Assembly: GCF_001617365.1 (NCBI RefSeq)
Contig: NZ_LVJR01000021.1
Coordinates: 1 to 64,000 of the forward strand
Length of the DNA stretch: 64,000 bases
Source of the DNA: Rhodanobacter sp. FW104-R8
Lineage (GTDB): Bacteria > Pseudomonadota > Gammaproteobacteria > Xanthomonadales > Rhodanobacteraceae
Direction of reading: 5' to 3'
The notes under the pieces are model-generated. The model saw only the letters and a program-made list of their open reading frames with translations, made no database searches and was not told the origin of the DNA. Both the position numbers and the translations under genes were made by a program. Shown here piece after piece: positions 34,166-43,626 of this stretch. Every line of letters starts with the position of its first letter. Position 1 is the first letter of the stretch.

Positions 34166-35938
34166 TCACGTCGGCCCGGAGCCGCCGGGGGGAGGTTCGG
34201 GTTTCTCCAGGGTTTCCTTCAGCGCCGCCTGCAGCCGTGCATGGATCCGCACCAGGCCCCTCCACGACACCACGGCCAGCACCACCCCGAGCACCGCCAG
34301 GCTGATTGCGATGCCGCGCGGCGGCAGGATGGCCGAGCCAAGTGCGCTCACCAGCAGGCCCAGCGCCAGCAGGGTCGCCAGCGGAATCACCCGCGCCAGC
34401 ACGTTGCGGATGGCCTGGGTATACGAACCGGCCAACCGCTCGCGTATGCCGATCTCCGCCAGCAGCATGCCCAGCGCCTCGGCCTTGCGGTAAACCGCGA
34501 TCAGCATCGGCAGGGACAGGAACAGCGCACCGGCCCAGATCAGCGTATGGCGCAGGTCCCGATCGATGCCGAGCATCGAGAACCAGCTCCAGTTGTGCGC
34601 ATTGAGATAAGCGCCGATCACAAACAGCGTCACCACCAGCAGGACATTGATCCCGATATGCCACAGCAGCCGCCGGAAGACCGCGGCCAACGCGCTGTTC
34701 TCGTTGACCGGCATCAGATTTTCCAGCCAGCCGCTGTAACTGGCCGCCAGCAGCCGCACCGAGCGCGGCGTGATCCGCCGCAGGCGATCGGCCAGCCCGT
34801 CGGCCGAGCGGTTCAGGTACGGCGAAGCCGCCATGCACACCACCGAGACCGCCACGGCGATCGGATACAGGAAATTGCTGATCACGCCGAGCGAAAGGCC
34901 CAGCGTGGCGATCACGAACGAGAACTCGCCGATCTGCGCCATGCTAAGGCCCGCGCGGAACGACGCGCGCGCGTCGTGCCCCACCAGAAAAACGCCCAGG
35001 CCGCACGCCAGCGTCTTGCCGACGATCACCACCGCGGCGATCGCCAGCGCCGGCAGCGCGTACTGCCACAGCATTGCGGGATCGATCTTCAGCCCGATCG
35101 CCACGAAGAACAGCGCGGCGAACATGTCGCGCAGCGGCTCCACCAGTTGCAGCACGCGGCCCACGCTGCGCGACTCAGCCACCACCGCGCCGGCGAGGAA
35201 CGCTCCCAGCGCCATGCTGAAACCCATCCAGGCCGCCAGCAGGCTTGCCCCGAAACAGATGCCCAGGACACTGACCAGCAAGGTTTCATCGCGCCCGAAA
35301 CCGGCCACGTAATCCACCAGACGCGGCAGCAACAACAGGCCGAGAATCATCATTACGACCACGAACAACCCAAGATGACCGATCAGCGTGAACGCGGTTT
35401 CGGCCAGCGTCGAACCGCCGATCGCGATCGCCGTGAGCAGGGTCAGCATGACGATGGCCAGCAGATCCTCGGCCACCAGCAAGCCCACCACCGGTTTCGC
35501 GAACGGCTGCTGTTGCTGGCCGTTCTCGGCCAGGGTGCGGGTGGCCACCATGGTCGACGACAACGAGATGGTCGCGCCAAGGAACAACGCATCCATGCCC
35601 TTCCAGCCGAGCAGCTGGCCGGCCCCGATGCCAGCCCACAGCATCACGCCGACTTCGCCCACGGCCACCGCCAGCACGCCGATGCCGACCTCGCGCAGCT
35701 TGCGCACGCTGAACTCGAGCCCCAGCGTGAACATCAGCAGCACCACGCCGAGGTTGGAGATGTCGTCGATGGCGCGCGGGTCGGCCACCAGCATGCCAGG
35801 CGCATGCGGGCCGATCAGCACGCCGGCAAGGATGTAGCCGAGCAGCACCGGCTGGTGCAGGCGCTGGAACACGATCGTGGTGGCGCCGGCCACCAGCATC
35901 ACCACGGCGAGGTCCCTGATGAAGCCGATCTCGTGCAT
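34166..35938 (-). CDS. CPA2-family cation/proton antiporter
   Basis: 590 residues from the ATG giving MHEIGFIRDL. About 12-13 membrane segments form the Na+/H+ exchanger domain (residues about 1-385), including GYILAGVLIGP and a discontinuous-helix region SLSSTMVATRTL typical of Kef/YbaL-type proteins. Extra hydrophobic segments lie in the C-terminal 200 residues. There is no TrkA-N/RCK nucleotide-binding domain, unlike KefB/KefC. The probable role is K+ or Na+ efflux at the inner membrane; the ion is unknown. Confidence 0.9.
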   Translation of the reverse strand: MHEIGFIRDLAVVMLVAGATTIVFQRLHQPVLLGYILAGVLIGPHAPGMLVADPRAIDDISNLGVVLLMFTLGLEFSVRKLREVGIGVLAVAVGEVGVMLWAGIGAGQLLGWKGMDALFLGATISLSSTMVATRTLAENGQQQQPFAKPVVGLLVAEDLLAIVMLTLLTAIAIGGSTLAETAFTLIGHLGLFVVVMMILGLLLLPRLVDYVAGFGRDETLLVSVLGICFGASLLAAWMGFSMALGAFLAGAVVAESRSVGRVLQLVEPLRDMFAALFFVAIGLKIDPAMLWQYALPALAIAAVVIVGKTLACGLGVFLVGHDARASFRAGLSMAQIGEFSFVIATLGLSLGVISNFLYPIAVAVSVVCMAASPYLNRSADGLADRLRRITPRSVRLLAASYSGWLENLMPVNENSALAAVFRRLLWHIGINVLLVVTLFVIGAYLNAHNWSWFSMLGIDRDLRHTLIWAGALFLSLPMLIAVYRKAEALGMLLAEIGIRERLAGSYTQAIRNVLARVIPLATLLALGLLVSALGSAILPPRGIAISLAVLGVVLAVVSWRGLVRIHARLQAALKETLEKPEPPPGGSGPT

Positions 35939-36061
35939 CCGCCCAGTCCTTCCGGTCGCGTCTCGCCGCAGCTTAAACGAACCGCCGGTGCTATCCGCCG
36001 CGCGAATGGCAGCCGCCGCAGGAGACCTTCGACGGCCCGGCAATCGGTACAGAAAAAAAGC

Positions 36062-36090
36062 TTGACGGATATCCGGCTCGGACCTATTCT
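36062..36090 (+). promoter_or_regulatory. Sigma-70 promoter of the tRNA-Ala-Glu-Asp operon
   Basis: TTGACG (36062-36067) and TATTCT (36085-36090) are separated by 17 bases. A G/C-containing discriminator (TTCGGGC) follows, as in stringently controlled stable-RNA promoters. The first tRNA begins 17 bases after the -10. Confidence 0.75.
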
Positions 36091-36107
36091 TTCGGGCTTC
36101 CAGCGGC

Positions 36108-36183
36108 GGGGCCATAGCTCAGCTGGGAGAGCGCCTGCATGGCATGCAGGAGGTCGGCGGTTCGATCCCGCCTGGCTCCACCA
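36108..36183 (+). tRNA. tRNA-Ala (GGC)
   Basis: 76 bases with CCA encoded. Acceptor GGGGCCA/TGGCTCC, anticodon stem CCTGC/GCAGG with loop ATGGCAT (anticodon GGC), and TTCGATC T-loop. It is first in a three-tRNA operon. Confidence 0.97.
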
Positions 36184-36191
36184 ACTTATCC

Positions 36192-36267
36192 GTCCCCATC
36201 GTCTAGAGGCCTAGGACATCACCCTTTCACGGTGGCGACCGGGGTTCGAATCCCCGTGGGGACGCCA
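36192..36267 (+). tRNA. tRNA-Glu (TTC)
   Basis: 76 bases with CCA encoded. Acceptor GTCCCCA/TGGGGAC, anticodon loop CTTTCAC (TTC), T-arm GGGGTTCGAATCCCC. It follows tRNA-Ala by eight bases. Confidence 0.97.
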
Positions 36268-36295
36268 AGTTGGCTCGCAACGCTGGATGAAATGC

Positions 36296-36372
36296 GGAGT
36301 GGTAGTTCAGTCGGTTAGAATGCTGGCCTGTCACGCCGGAGGTCGCGGGTTCGAGTCCCGTCCACTCCGCCA
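36296..36372 (+). tRNA. tRNA-Asp (GTC), copy 1
   Basis: 77 bases with CCA encoded. Acceptor GGAGTGG/CCACTCC, anticodon loop CTGTCAC (GTC). It is identical to the minus-strand tRNA-Asp at 47683-47759. It is last in the operon, followed by a terminator. Confidence 0.97.
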
Positions 36373-36382
36373 CTATTCAGAC

Positions 36383-36410
36383 AAAAAGCCCGCCCCGTGC
36401 GGGCTTTTTG
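36383..36410 (+). terminator. Terminator of the tRNA operon (bidirectional)
   Basis: Stem AAAAAGCCCGC/GCGGGCTTTTT with a short CCCGT loop and T-run, 11 bases after tRNA-Asp. On the other strand it can also end the DUF1249 transcript, whose stop is 12 bases away. Confidence 0.9.
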
Positions 36411-36421
36411 CTGTGGGTGGA

Positions 36422-36889
36422 TCAGGGTCCGCGTTGCGGCTCCAGCGTGCCGACGGAATGCCCCTGCTCGGCCAGGTACTCCAGCCAGCGCGACAGGAAC
36501 CCGTTCATGCGCAGGCGGTGCTGGAACACGCTGTGCGCCGGCGGGAAGGGTCCCAGCACCTGCCACAGGTGCCGCCCCGGATGGCAATGCAGGGCCTCGG
36601 CCACGTGCGCGTCGGTATACATGCGCAACTGCGCCGACGGCGCGCGCTGCCCGGTATGCGCATCGACGAAGCCGTAGGTGAGCTCCAGCTCCAGCGTATA
36701 CGGATGGCATTCCTGCACGTGCAAATGGACGTCGAGTCCATCGTCCACGTCGGAGACGTAGCGGCCCGGCGCCAGTTGCTGCGGCGCGAACAGCCGCATC
36801 AGGCGGTGGTAGTTCTCCGCATACAGGCCCATCAGGAACTCGAAGCGTCCCGGCAGCAGGCTGCGGCGATTGTCCAGTACGGCACTCAT
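36422..36889 (-). CDS. DUF1249 (YqiB-like) protein
   Basis: 155 residues. Conserved DUF1249 features are FEFLMGLYAENYHRLMRLF near the N-terminus, HVQECHPYTLELELTY and MRMYTDAHVAEAL-type segments ending in an extended C-terminal helix (FLSRWLEYLAEQGH). It has no signal or membrane helix. The family is widespread in gammaproteobacteria and its function is not established. It follows the ppsR gene by 28 bp on the same strand, so it may be co-transcribed with it. Confidence 0.88.
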   Translation of the reverse strand: MSAVLDNRRSLLPGRFEFLMGLYAENYHRLMRLFAPQQLAPGRYVSDVDDGLDVHLHVQECHPYTLELELTYGFVDAHTGQRAPSAQLRMYTDAHVAEALHCHPGRHLWQVLGPFPPAHSVFQHRLRMNGFLSRWLEYLAEQGHSVGTLEPQRGP

Positions 36890-36917
36890 GGCGGGCGCGC
36901 GCGACTCCGGTCGGCAA

Positions 36918-37733
36918 TCAGAACATGGTCCGCTCGATACCGAAGCGGTCGAAGATCTTGCTGGCGATTTCCTCGATCGACACGTGCGTGGTGTTGAGGC
37001 TGGGAATGCCGGCCTGGCGCATCAGGCGATCGGCCTGCTCCAGCTCCCAGCGACACTGCTGCAAGGTGGCGTAGCGGCTGCCGGCGCGGCGCTGCTCGCG
37101 GATCTGCGCCAACCGGAGCGGATCGATGGTCAGTCCGTACAGCCGGTCCCGGTACGGGCGAAGGCGCGCCGGCAGCTCGAGCTTCTCGAGGTCCTCGTCG
37201 GTCAGCGGATAATTGGCGGCACTGACGCCGTAATGCAAGGCCATGTAGAGGCAGGTCGGCGTCTTGCCGGAACGCGACACGCCCACCAGGATCAGGTCGG
37301 CCTCGGCGTAGTTCACGTCGATGCCGTCGTCATGCGTGAGCGCGTAGTTGGTGGCGTTGATGCGTGCCTCGTACTTGTCGAAATCGACCATGCCGTGCGA
37401 ACGGTTGACCGCACCGGAACGCTTGGCACCCAGTTCGTCCTCCAGCGGGCCGATGAACGGCGCGAACACGTCCAGCATCAGCGCACCGCTGGCGGCGACG
37501 ATCTCGCACAGCGCACGGTCGGCCATGGTGTTGACCACGATCGGCCGCTGCCCGGTTTGCGCGTAGTTGGTCTTGATCCGCAGCGCAGCCGCCTCCGCCT
37601 TGTGCGCATTGTCGGTGAACGGCAGCCGATGCTTGTCGAACTGCATGCCCTCGAACTGCGCGAGGATGCTGTTGCCGATCGTCTCCGCGGTGATGCCGGT
37701 AGAGTCCGAGATGAAAAAAACCGTCCGATACAT
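36918..37733 (-). CDS. ppsR: PEP synthase regulatory protein (bifunctional kinase/pyrophosphorylase)
   Basis: 271 residues from the ATG giving MYRTVFFISDSTGITAE, the family's invariant start. It includes a P-loop GVSRSGKTPTCLY, RSHGMVDF and a C-terminal INTT-like SLNTTHVSIEEIA. It phosphorylates and dephosphorylates PEP synthase in response to ADP and pyrophosphate, switching gluconeogenic flux. The target gene ppsA is divergent, 233 bp away, the classic arrangement. Confidence 0.96.
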   Translation of the reverse strand: MYRTVFFISDSTGITAETIGNSILAQFEGMQFDKHRLPFTDNAHKAEAAALRIKTNYAQTGQRPIVVNTMADRALCEIVAASGALMLDVFAPFIGPLEDELGAKRSGAVNRSHGMVDFDKYEARINATNYALTHDDGIDVNYAEADLILVGVSRSGKTPTCLYMALHYGVSAANYPLTDEDLEKLELPARLRPYRDRLYGLTIDPLRLAQIREQRRAGSRYATLQQCRWELEQADRLMRQAGIPSLNTTHVSIEEIASKIFDRFGIERTMF

Positions 37734-37966
37734 ACAGCGTCCTGGTCCCGCCATGGCGTTTGGCGGCACCTTAGCGCAAGCGCGAAAAGCTGTCGCCGAT
37801 TGACTCCCGGCTGACTGGTATGCGGTTGGAATGACATCGGCCCCGAATGGTCTTCTTGTGCCGCGCACCATCCGCAGCGGACAATACCAGTTCTTTGCGA
37901 CCCGCTCCGGGCCTTCGTGCCGCGCCCATTCCACTTATCTGCAGTGCTTTCCTTGAGGAGACACCC

Positions 37967-40393
37967 TTGAACGACCTGGTGCTTTGGCTCGACCAACTGC
38001 GCATGACCGACCTTGGCAAGGTCGGCGGCAAGAATGCCTCACTCGGCGAGATGATCGGCAACCTGGCCAAACTCGGTGTCTCCGTGCCCGGCGGCTTCGC
38101 CACCACCGCCGATGCGTTCCAGCGGTACCTGGAAAAGAGCGGCCTGGCCAGGCGCATCCGGGATCGGCTGGCCACGCTCGACGTCGACGACGTCGACACC
38201 TTGGTGGCGGCCGGCAAGGAGATCCGCGGCTGGATCGTCGACACCGCCCTGCCCGCCGAGCTCGAGCAGGCGATCCGCGACGCCTACGAAAAACTTTGCA
38301 AGGACGCTCTTGGTGAAGAGTCCGGCCATGGAAGGCCGGTTCTTGATTCTGGCGATCGGGGACGATCGCATGGGGTCGCCGTGGCCGTGCGTTCCTCCGC
38401 CACCGCGGAGGACCTGCCCGACGCCTCGTTCGCCGGCCAGCAGGAAACCTTCCTCAACGTGGTCGGCATCGAGGATGTGCTGCACAAGGTGAAGGAAGTC
38501 TTCGCCTCGCTGTACAACGACCGCGCCATCGCCTACCGCGTGCACCAGGGCTTCAAGCACGAGGACGTGTTCCTCTCCGCCGGCGTGCAGCTGATGGTGC
38601 GCTCGGACGTGGGCGCGGCGGGCGTGCTGTTCACGCTGGACACCGAATCCGGCTTCCGCGACGTGGTGTTCGTCACCGGCTCCTACGGTCTCGGCGAGAT
38701 GGTCGTGCAGGGTGCGGTCAACCCGGACGAGTTCTACGTGTTCAAGCCCACGCTGAAGGCCGGCAAGCCCGCCGTGCTGCGCCGCAACCTCGGCGCCAAG
38801 CAGTTGCGCATGGTCTATTCCAGCGCGCCTGGCGAGCGGGTGAGAACCGAGGACACTCCGGCCGAACTGCGCAACCGCTTCTGCATCAGCGATGCCGACG
38901 TGCAGGAGCTGGCGAAGCAGGCGCTGATCATCGAGCAGCACTACGGCCGACCGATGGACATCGAGTGGGCGAAGGACGGCCATACCGGCAAGCTGTACAT
39001 CGTGCAGGCGCGTCCGGAAACGGTGAAGTCGCGCGCGCACGCCACCCAGCTCGAGCGCTTCCACCTCAGCGAGAAAGGCAAGGTGCTGGCCGAGGGCCGC
39101 GCCATCGGCCAGAAGATCGGCGCCGGCAAGGCGCGCGTGATCCGCTCACTGGCCGACATGAACAAGGTGCAGCCCGGCGACGTGCTGATCGCCGACATGA
39201 CCGACCCCGACTGGGAGCCGGTGATGAAGCGCGCCTCGGCGATCGTCACCAACCGCGGCGGGCGCACCTGCCATGCGGCGATCATCGCGCGCGAGCTGGG
39301 TGTGCCGGCCGTGGTCGGCACCGGCAACGCGCTGGAGCTGATCCCGGACGGCGCCGACGTTACCGTGTCCTGCGCCGAGGGCGACACCGGTACGATCTAC
39401 CAGGGCATCCTGAAGTTCGAGCGGATAACCGCCGACCTCGGCGCCATGCCCGAGGCACCGCTGAAGATCATGATGAACGTGGCCAACCCAGAGCGCGCGT
39501 TCGACTTCGGCATGCTGCCGAACGCCGGCATCGGCCTGGCCCGCCTGGAGATGATCATCGCCAGCCATATCGGCGTGCATCCGAAGGCACTGCTGGAATA
39601 CGCCAGGCAGGATGCCGAGACCAAGGCGAAGATCGACGAGCGCATCGCCGGCTATGCGGGCCCGGTCGAGTTCTACGTCGACCGCCTCGCCGAGGGCATC
39701 GCCACCATCGCCGCCTCGGTGTACCCGAAACCGGTGATCGTGCGCATGTCCGACTTCAAGTCGAACGAGTACGCCAACCTGCTCGGCGGCAGCCGTTACG
39801 AGCCGCACGAGGAGAACCCGATGATCGGCTTCCGCGGCGCCAGCCGCTACGTCGATCCCAGCTTCGCCGAGGCGTTCGGGCTGGAATGCAAGGCGGTCAA
39901 GCGCGTGCGCGAAGTGATGGGCCTGGCCAACGTGTGGGTGATGATCCCGTTCGTGCGCACGCTGGGCGAAGGCCGCAAGGTGATCGAGGTACTGGCGAAG
40001 AACGGCCTGAAGCAGGGCGAACACGACCTCAAGGTCATCATGATGTGCGAGGTACCTTCCAACGCCCTGCTCGCCGACGAGTTCCTCGACATCTTCGATG
40101 GCTTCTCGATCGGCTCGAACGACCTCACCCAGCTCACCCTGGGCCTGGACCGCGACTCCAGCATCGTGGCCAGCCTGTTCGACGAACGCGACCCGGCGGT
40201 GAAAAAGCTGCTCGCCATGGCGATCAAGACCGCCCGCGCCAAGGGCAAGTACATCGGCATCTGCGGCCAGGGCCCCAGCGACCATCCCGACCTGGCCGAG
40301 TGGCTGATGGACCAGGGCATCGAGTCGGTATCGCTCAACCCCGACACGGTGGTCGACACCTGGCTGCGGCTGGCGAAGAAGAAGGCCGGCTGA
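37967..40393 (+). CDS. ppsA: Phosphoenolpyruvate synthase with an in-frame repeat-encoded insertion
   Basis: 808 residues. The TTG start at 37967 is chosen because GAGGAG lies six bases upstream and the protein then opens [15 protein letters not shown]. The N-terminal ATP-binding domain has [12 protein letters not shown] and [21 protein letters not shown]. The phosphohistidine is in [17 protein letters not shown]. The C-terminal PEP/pyruvate barrel includes [10 protein letters not shown] and [13 protein letters not shown]. It converts pyruvate, ATP and water to PEP, AMP and phosphate. Residues about 113-134 are an insertion absent from E. coli PpsA, encoded by a 65-bp dispersed hairpin element. 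The regulator ppsR is divergent. Confidence 0.97.
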   Translation: MNDLVLWLDQLRMTDLGKVGGKNASLGEMIGNLAKLGVSVPGGFATTADAFQRYLEKSGLARRIRDRLATLDVDDVDTLVAAGKEIRGWIVDTALPAELEQAIRDAYEKLCKDALGEESGHGRPVLDSGDRGRSHGVAVAVRSSATAEDLPDASFAGQQETFLNVVGIEDVLHKVKEVFASLYNDRAIAYRVHQGFKHEDVFLSAGVQLMVRSDVGAAGVLFTLDTESGFRDVVFVTGSYGLGEMVVQGAVNPDEFYVFKPTLKAGKPAVLRRNLGAKQLRMVYSSAPGERVRTEDTPAELRNRFCISDADVQELAKQALIIEQHYGRPMDIEWAKDGHTGKLYIVQARPETVKSRAHATQLERFHLSEKGKVLAEGRAIGQKIGAGKARVIRSLADMNKVQPGDVLIADMTDPDWEPVMKRASAIVTNRGGRTCHAAIIARELGVPAVVGTGNALELIPDGADVTVSCAEGDTGTIYQGILKFERITADLGAMPEAPLKIMMNVANPERAFDFGMLPNAGIGLARLEMIIASHIGVHPKALLEYARQDAETKAKIDERIAGYAGPVEFYVDRLAEGIATIAASVYPKPVIVRMSDFKSNEYANLLGGSRYEPHEENPMIGFRGASRYVDPSFAEAFGLECKAVKRVREVMGLANVWVMIPFVRTLGEGRKVIEVLAKNGLKQGEHDLKVIMMCEVPSNALLADEFLDIFDGFSIGSNDLTQLTLGLDRDSSIVASLFDERDPAVKKLLAMAIKTARAKGKYIGICGQGPSDHPDLAEWLMDQGIESVSLNPDTVVDTWLRLAKKKAG
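38305..38369 (+). repeat. 65-bp three-hairpin element inside ppsA
   Basis: Three hairpins in tandem: CTCTT/AAGAG, CCGGCC/GGCCGG around ATGGAA, and GCGATC/GATCGC around GGGGAC. The whole 65-bp unit aligns with the reverse strand of 59151-59215. It is read in frame, contributing most of a [20 protein letters not shown] segment just before the conserved AVRSS motif. Confidence 0.85.
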
Positions 40394-40433
40394 GCACGCC
40401 CGTCCGGTCGTGGCAGGCAAGCATCCGCCACGC

Positions 40434-40462
40434 TTGTCACGGCCGGAAGCACCGCGTAAACT
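40434..40462 (+). promoter_or_regulatory. Sigma-70 promoter of tRNA-Ser
   Basis: TTGTCA (40434-40439) and TAAACT (40457-40462) are separated by 17 bases. A GC-rich discriminator follows, and the mature tRNA starts 33 bases after the -10. Confidence 0.65.
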
Positions 40463-40494
40463 TGCCGGCTCGCGCGGACCACGCGCACCCCTTC

Positions 40495-40584
<90 letters not shown>

Positions 40585-40591
40585 TATACGC

Positions 40592-40624
40592 AAAACGCCC
40601 CCCTCGCGGGGGCGTTTTGCTTTT
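40592..40624 (+). terminator. Terminator of tRNA-Ser
   Basis: Stem AAAACGCCCCC/GGGGGCGTTTT with a short CTCGC loop, then GCTTTT. It begins eight bases after the tRNA. Confidence 0.9.
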
Positions 40625-40792
40625 CCGATGATGCAACCGGGTGAGAACCCGCCAGGGCCCGACCGATACGTCGGAAGCGAATCGGGACAGCCGCAGGCTG
40701 CCCTTCGCGTTGCGCGCAGATGGTTCGGCTCAGCTTTCAAGACGCCGACGCGCAACTTTGCTCCCAAACCCCACATCCGGCATGCTGTACCC

Positions 40793-41494
40793 ATGATCGA
40801 ATTCGGACACGGCACCCACGTCGGCCTGCGCCGCACGCGCAACGAGGACACCTACTATGCCGATGCCTCGCTGGGCCTGTTCCTGGTCGCGGACGGCATG
40901 GGCGGACATCAGCATGGCGAAGTGGCATCGGCCCTGGTGCGCGACACCATGGTCGAGCTGGTCGGCCGCGGGCAAAGTCTGATCGAGGCGATACACGCGG
41001 CTGCCGAACGGCTGCTGGCGCAAACCCGGCACGGCATCGACGTGCTGCCGATGGGCACCACGATTGCCGCACTGCGGACGAGCGGCGACGGCTACGAAGT
41101 CGCCTGGGTCGGCGACAGCCGGGTCTATCTGTGGAAACAGGGCTTGCGGCAGATCAGCCACGACCACTCGCTGGTGCAGGCGCTGGTCGAGGCCGGCCGG
41201 CTCGATCCGGCGCAGGCATCGCAGCACCCGCAGCGCAATGTGCTGACCCAGGCGCTCGGCGTGACCACCGCCGAACAGTTGAACATCGGCATGGCCCGGG
41301 GCCAGCTGGAGCCGGGCACGGCCTTCCTGCTGTGCAGCGACGGGCTCACCGAAAACGTCAGTGACGCGACGATCGCATGCACGGTCGCACGCTCCGAACT
41401 GGCTGCGCAGGAATGCGTGGATCAGTTGTTATTGGACGCGCTTGACGGCGGTGGTGACGACAACATCACCGTACTGATCGTGCGTTCCCGCTGA
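40793..41494 (+). CDS. PP2C-family Ser/Thr protein phosphatase
   Basis: 233 residues from the ATG giving MIEFGHGTHVGLRRTRNED. Metal-binding aspartates lie in RNED (Asp19), VADGMGGH, CSDGLTE and GGGDDNIT. The core GDSRVYLW and MGTTIAAL motifs are intact, so it should be an active Mn/Mg-dependent phosphatase of the Stp1/PrpC type. No protein kinase, FHA or secretion gene is adjacent, so its partner is elsewhere. It is downstream of the tRNA-Ser terminator and converges on dnaQ. Confidence 0.92.
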   Translation: MIEFGHGTHVGLRRTRNEDTYYADASLGLFLVADGMGGHQHGEVASALVRDTMVELVGRGQSLIEAIHAAAERLLAQTRHGIDVLPMGTTIAALRTSGDGYEVAWVGDSRVYLWKQGLRQISHDHSLVQALVEAGRLDPAQASQHPQRNVLTQALGVTTAEQLNIGMARGQLEPGTAFLLCSDGLTENVSDATIACTVARSELAAQECVDQLLLDALDGGGDDNITVLIVRSR

Positions 41495-41510
41495 ACCCGG
41501 CGCCGCGCGC

Positions 41511-42221
41511 TCAACCCAGCCGCCGCCACACGCTCCGGCCTTCCGCGCTGCTCTTGTCCAATGCGTCGAGGCGCTGTTCATGCTGCCGGAGTTCTTCGGC
41601 CGAGGCATGCAGCACGCGCGGGCGCGCATGCAGGACCACCGGCGCCATTACCACGGCGTCCCGCTGCTCGGCCGCCCCCTCGAAGCCGAGGTCGAAAGCC
41701 ACCTGCCCCGAAGTCATCGCCAGGTACACGTCGGCCAGCAACTGGGCGTCGATCAGGCCGCCGTGCAGGTCGCGTCGCGAGTTGTCCACGCCGAGCCGCT
41801 TGCACAACGCATCGAGGCTGTTGCGCTGGCCGGGGTAGCGCTCGCGCGCCATGGCCAGGGTATCCAGCACGCTGCAACGGTCGCCGATCCGCCCCGCGTT
41901 TTCGCCCAGCCGGGCCAGCTCGGCATCGAGGAAGCCGATGTCGAAGCTGGCGTTGTGGATGATCAGTTCCGCACCGTCGATGAAGGCCAGGAACTCCTCC
42001 GCCACCTCGACAAAGCGCGGCTTGTCGAGCAGGAACTCGTCTTCGATGCCGGTCACCAGGCGGGCGCCTTCGTCGATCGCCCGATCCGGGTTCAGATAGG
42101 TCTGGTAGTGCCGGCCGGTGAGCCGGCGCTCGACCAGTTCGACGCAGGCGATTTCCACCAGTCGATGGCCCTGGCGCACTTCCAGGCCGGTGGTTTCGGT
42201 ATCCAGAACGATCTGCCTCAT
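41511..42221 (-). CDS. dnaQ: DNA polymerase III epsilon subunit (proofreading exonuclease)
   Basis: 236 residues. The DEDDh exonuclease motifs are DTETTGL (Exo I), [14 protein letters not shown] (Exo II) and the H...DA motif in [11 protein letters not shown] (Exo III). The C-terminal tail (about 185-236) would bind the alpha subunit. It proofreads during replication. The ATG overlaps the rnhA stop (ATGA). The rnhA-dnaQ linkage is conserved with E. coli, although there the two genes are divergent, whereas here they are co-directional and coupled. Confidence 0.95.
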   Translation of the reverse strand: MRQIVLDTETTGLEVRQGHRLVEIACVELVERRLTGRHYQTYLNPDRAIDEGARLVTGIEDEFLLDKPRFVEVAEEFLAFIDGAELIIHNASFDIGFLDAELARLGENAGRIGDRCSVLDTLAMARERYPGQRNSLDALCKRLGVDNSRRDLHGGLIDAQLLADVYLAMTSGQVAFDLGFEGAAEQRDAVVMAPVVLHARPRVLHASAEELRQHEQRLDALDKSSAEGRSVWRRLG

Positions 42222-42661
42222 GCCCTGCCCTTCATCAGCTCGGCCTGTTCACGCGCGGCCTGGTCGACCCGTTCGTTCTCGATGTGGCCGTTGTGGCCCT
42301 TTACCCACTGCCAGCGCACCTGGTGGGCGCCCACTGCATCGGACAGGCGCTGCCACAGGTCCTGGTTCTTCACCGGCTTCCTGTCGGCGGTACGCCAGCC
42401 ATTGGCGCGCCATTTCGGCACCCACTGCTCGATGCCCTGCATCACGTAGCGCGAATCGGTGGTGAGGGTCACCCGGCACGGTCGCTTCAAGGCCTCCAGC
42501 GCACCGATCGCCGCCATCAGCTCCATGCGGTTGTTGGTGGTGGCCGGCTCACCGCCGGATACCATGCGCTCGCTGCCCTTCGCCTTCAACAAGGCAGCCC
42601 AGCCGCCCGGGCCGGGGTTGCCCAGGCAGGCGCCGTCGGTAAATGCTTCCACTTCGCTCAT
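42218..42661 (-). CDS. rnhA: Ribonuclease HI
   Basis: 147 residues. The four catalytic acids are in [28 protein letters not shown] and [10 protein letters not shown]. The basic protrusion ([21 protein letters not shown]) is present. It removes RNA from RNA-DNA hybrids. The last codon overlaps the dnaQ start in an ATGA. It is preceded by a methyltransferase gene on the same strand after 25 bp, as in the rnhA-yafS-gloB neighbourhood of enterobacteria. Confidence 0.97.
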   Translation of the reverse strand: MSEVEAFTDGACLGNPGPGGWAALLKAKGSERMVSGGEPATTNNRMELMAAIGALEALKRPCRVTLTTDSRYVMQGIEQWVPKWRANGWRTADRKPVKNQDLWQRLSDAVGAHQVRWQWVKGHNGHIENERVDQAAREQAELMKGRA

Positions 42662-42686
42662 CGTTATCCACGTATTCCATAGAAAG

Positions 42687-43373
42687 TCACACCGCCGAAC
42701 TGCGCCGGGTGCTCGGCGACAGCCGGTTGCCGGCCGGCACGGCCACCGGCGCCGGCCTGATCCGCAACGGCGTGGCCATGCGGCGGCGCTTGCGCGCCAT
42801 CAGCACATAGCCACCGCCCCAGGGATTGACCGGGACCGCCGGGTGCACCGCGAGGCCCGGCCAGATGCGGCCTACCCGCTGCACCTGCTCGACCTCCAGC
42901 CCGGCCTGCCGCAGCCGGTGCCCGAGACGCCACGGCATCTGTAGGGCGAACCGCCTGCCGTGCGTGCGCCAGTGGAACCAGGGCGACCAGCCGCTGACCG
43001 GATGCACGCCAGTCAGCACCAGCACGCCACCCGGCGCCAGCACGCGGACCGCCTCGTCGAGCAAGGCTGGTGCGTCGGGTGCCTGCTCCAGTGCATGCCG
43101 CAGCAGCACCAGTTCGAACGCATCATCGACGAACGGCAGTAGCTCGCCCGCCGACGCCAGCAGGTCGCCACGGTAACGGCCATGTGCCAGCTGCAGCACG
43201 GTCCAGCAACCAAGCATCGGCAACGCCGGCGGTACGTCGTCGGCGAACGCGCCCAGCAGCAGCGCGTGCGTGCCGTAGCAGCGTTGCAGTTCCGGCATCA
43301 ATGCCCGCCGCTGCTCATCCAGCAACCGGCGCAAGGGCGCGCTGGCATAGATGTCGTCATCACGATGATGCAT
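42687..43373 (-). CDS. SAM-dependent methyltransferase (YafS-like)
   Basis: 228 residues from the ATG giving [12 protein letters not shown] class I methyltransferase core follows: [20 protein letters not shown] (degenerate motif I), [38 protein letters not shown], then a basic C-terminal tail. The glycine-rich SAM loop is less canonical than usual. It is positioned divergently from gloB and upstream of rnhA, as yafS is in E. coli. The substrate is unknown. Confidence 0.85.
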   Translation of the reverse strand: MHHRDDDIYASAPLRRLLDEQRRALMPELQRCYGTHALLLGAFADDVPPALPMLGCWTVLQLAHGRYRGDLLASAGELLPFVDDAFELVLLRHALEQAPDAPALLDEAVRVLAPGGVLVLTGVHPVSGWSPWFHWRTHGRRFALQMPWRLGHRLRQAGLEVEQVQRVGRIWPGLAVHPAVPVNPWGGGYVLMARKRRRMATPLRIRPAPVAVPAGNRLSPSTRRSSAV

Positions 43374-43626
43374 GCAACCGGCCTTTCGTCTGTAGCGGAG
43401 AGTGTAACGGCTGGCGCGATGCGGCAGCAGGTCGCAGACGGAATGGAACTGCCGCACGCTGCTGAACGGCAGCATGGTCGATTAACGTTGTTCTAACGAG
43501 TTGGCGACAGCACCACTTTATAGTCGACCGCCTCATGCGCGCCCAGGACGGCTGCGTCTGTCGTTGACCCCGGAACCAGCATCCCGGACCCCGTCCGGAT
43601 GTTCCTCGAACGCAGCGGAGCCCGCC

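Noticed and set aside
37856-37885. Promoter TTGTGC-N18-GACAAT upstream of ppsA
   Set aside because: Both boxes are weak and the spacing is suboptimal; not reported as a feature.
43501-43524. Promoter TTGGCG/TATAGT upstream of gloB
   Set aside because: The hexamers are only 12 bases apart, too close for a sigma-70 promoter.
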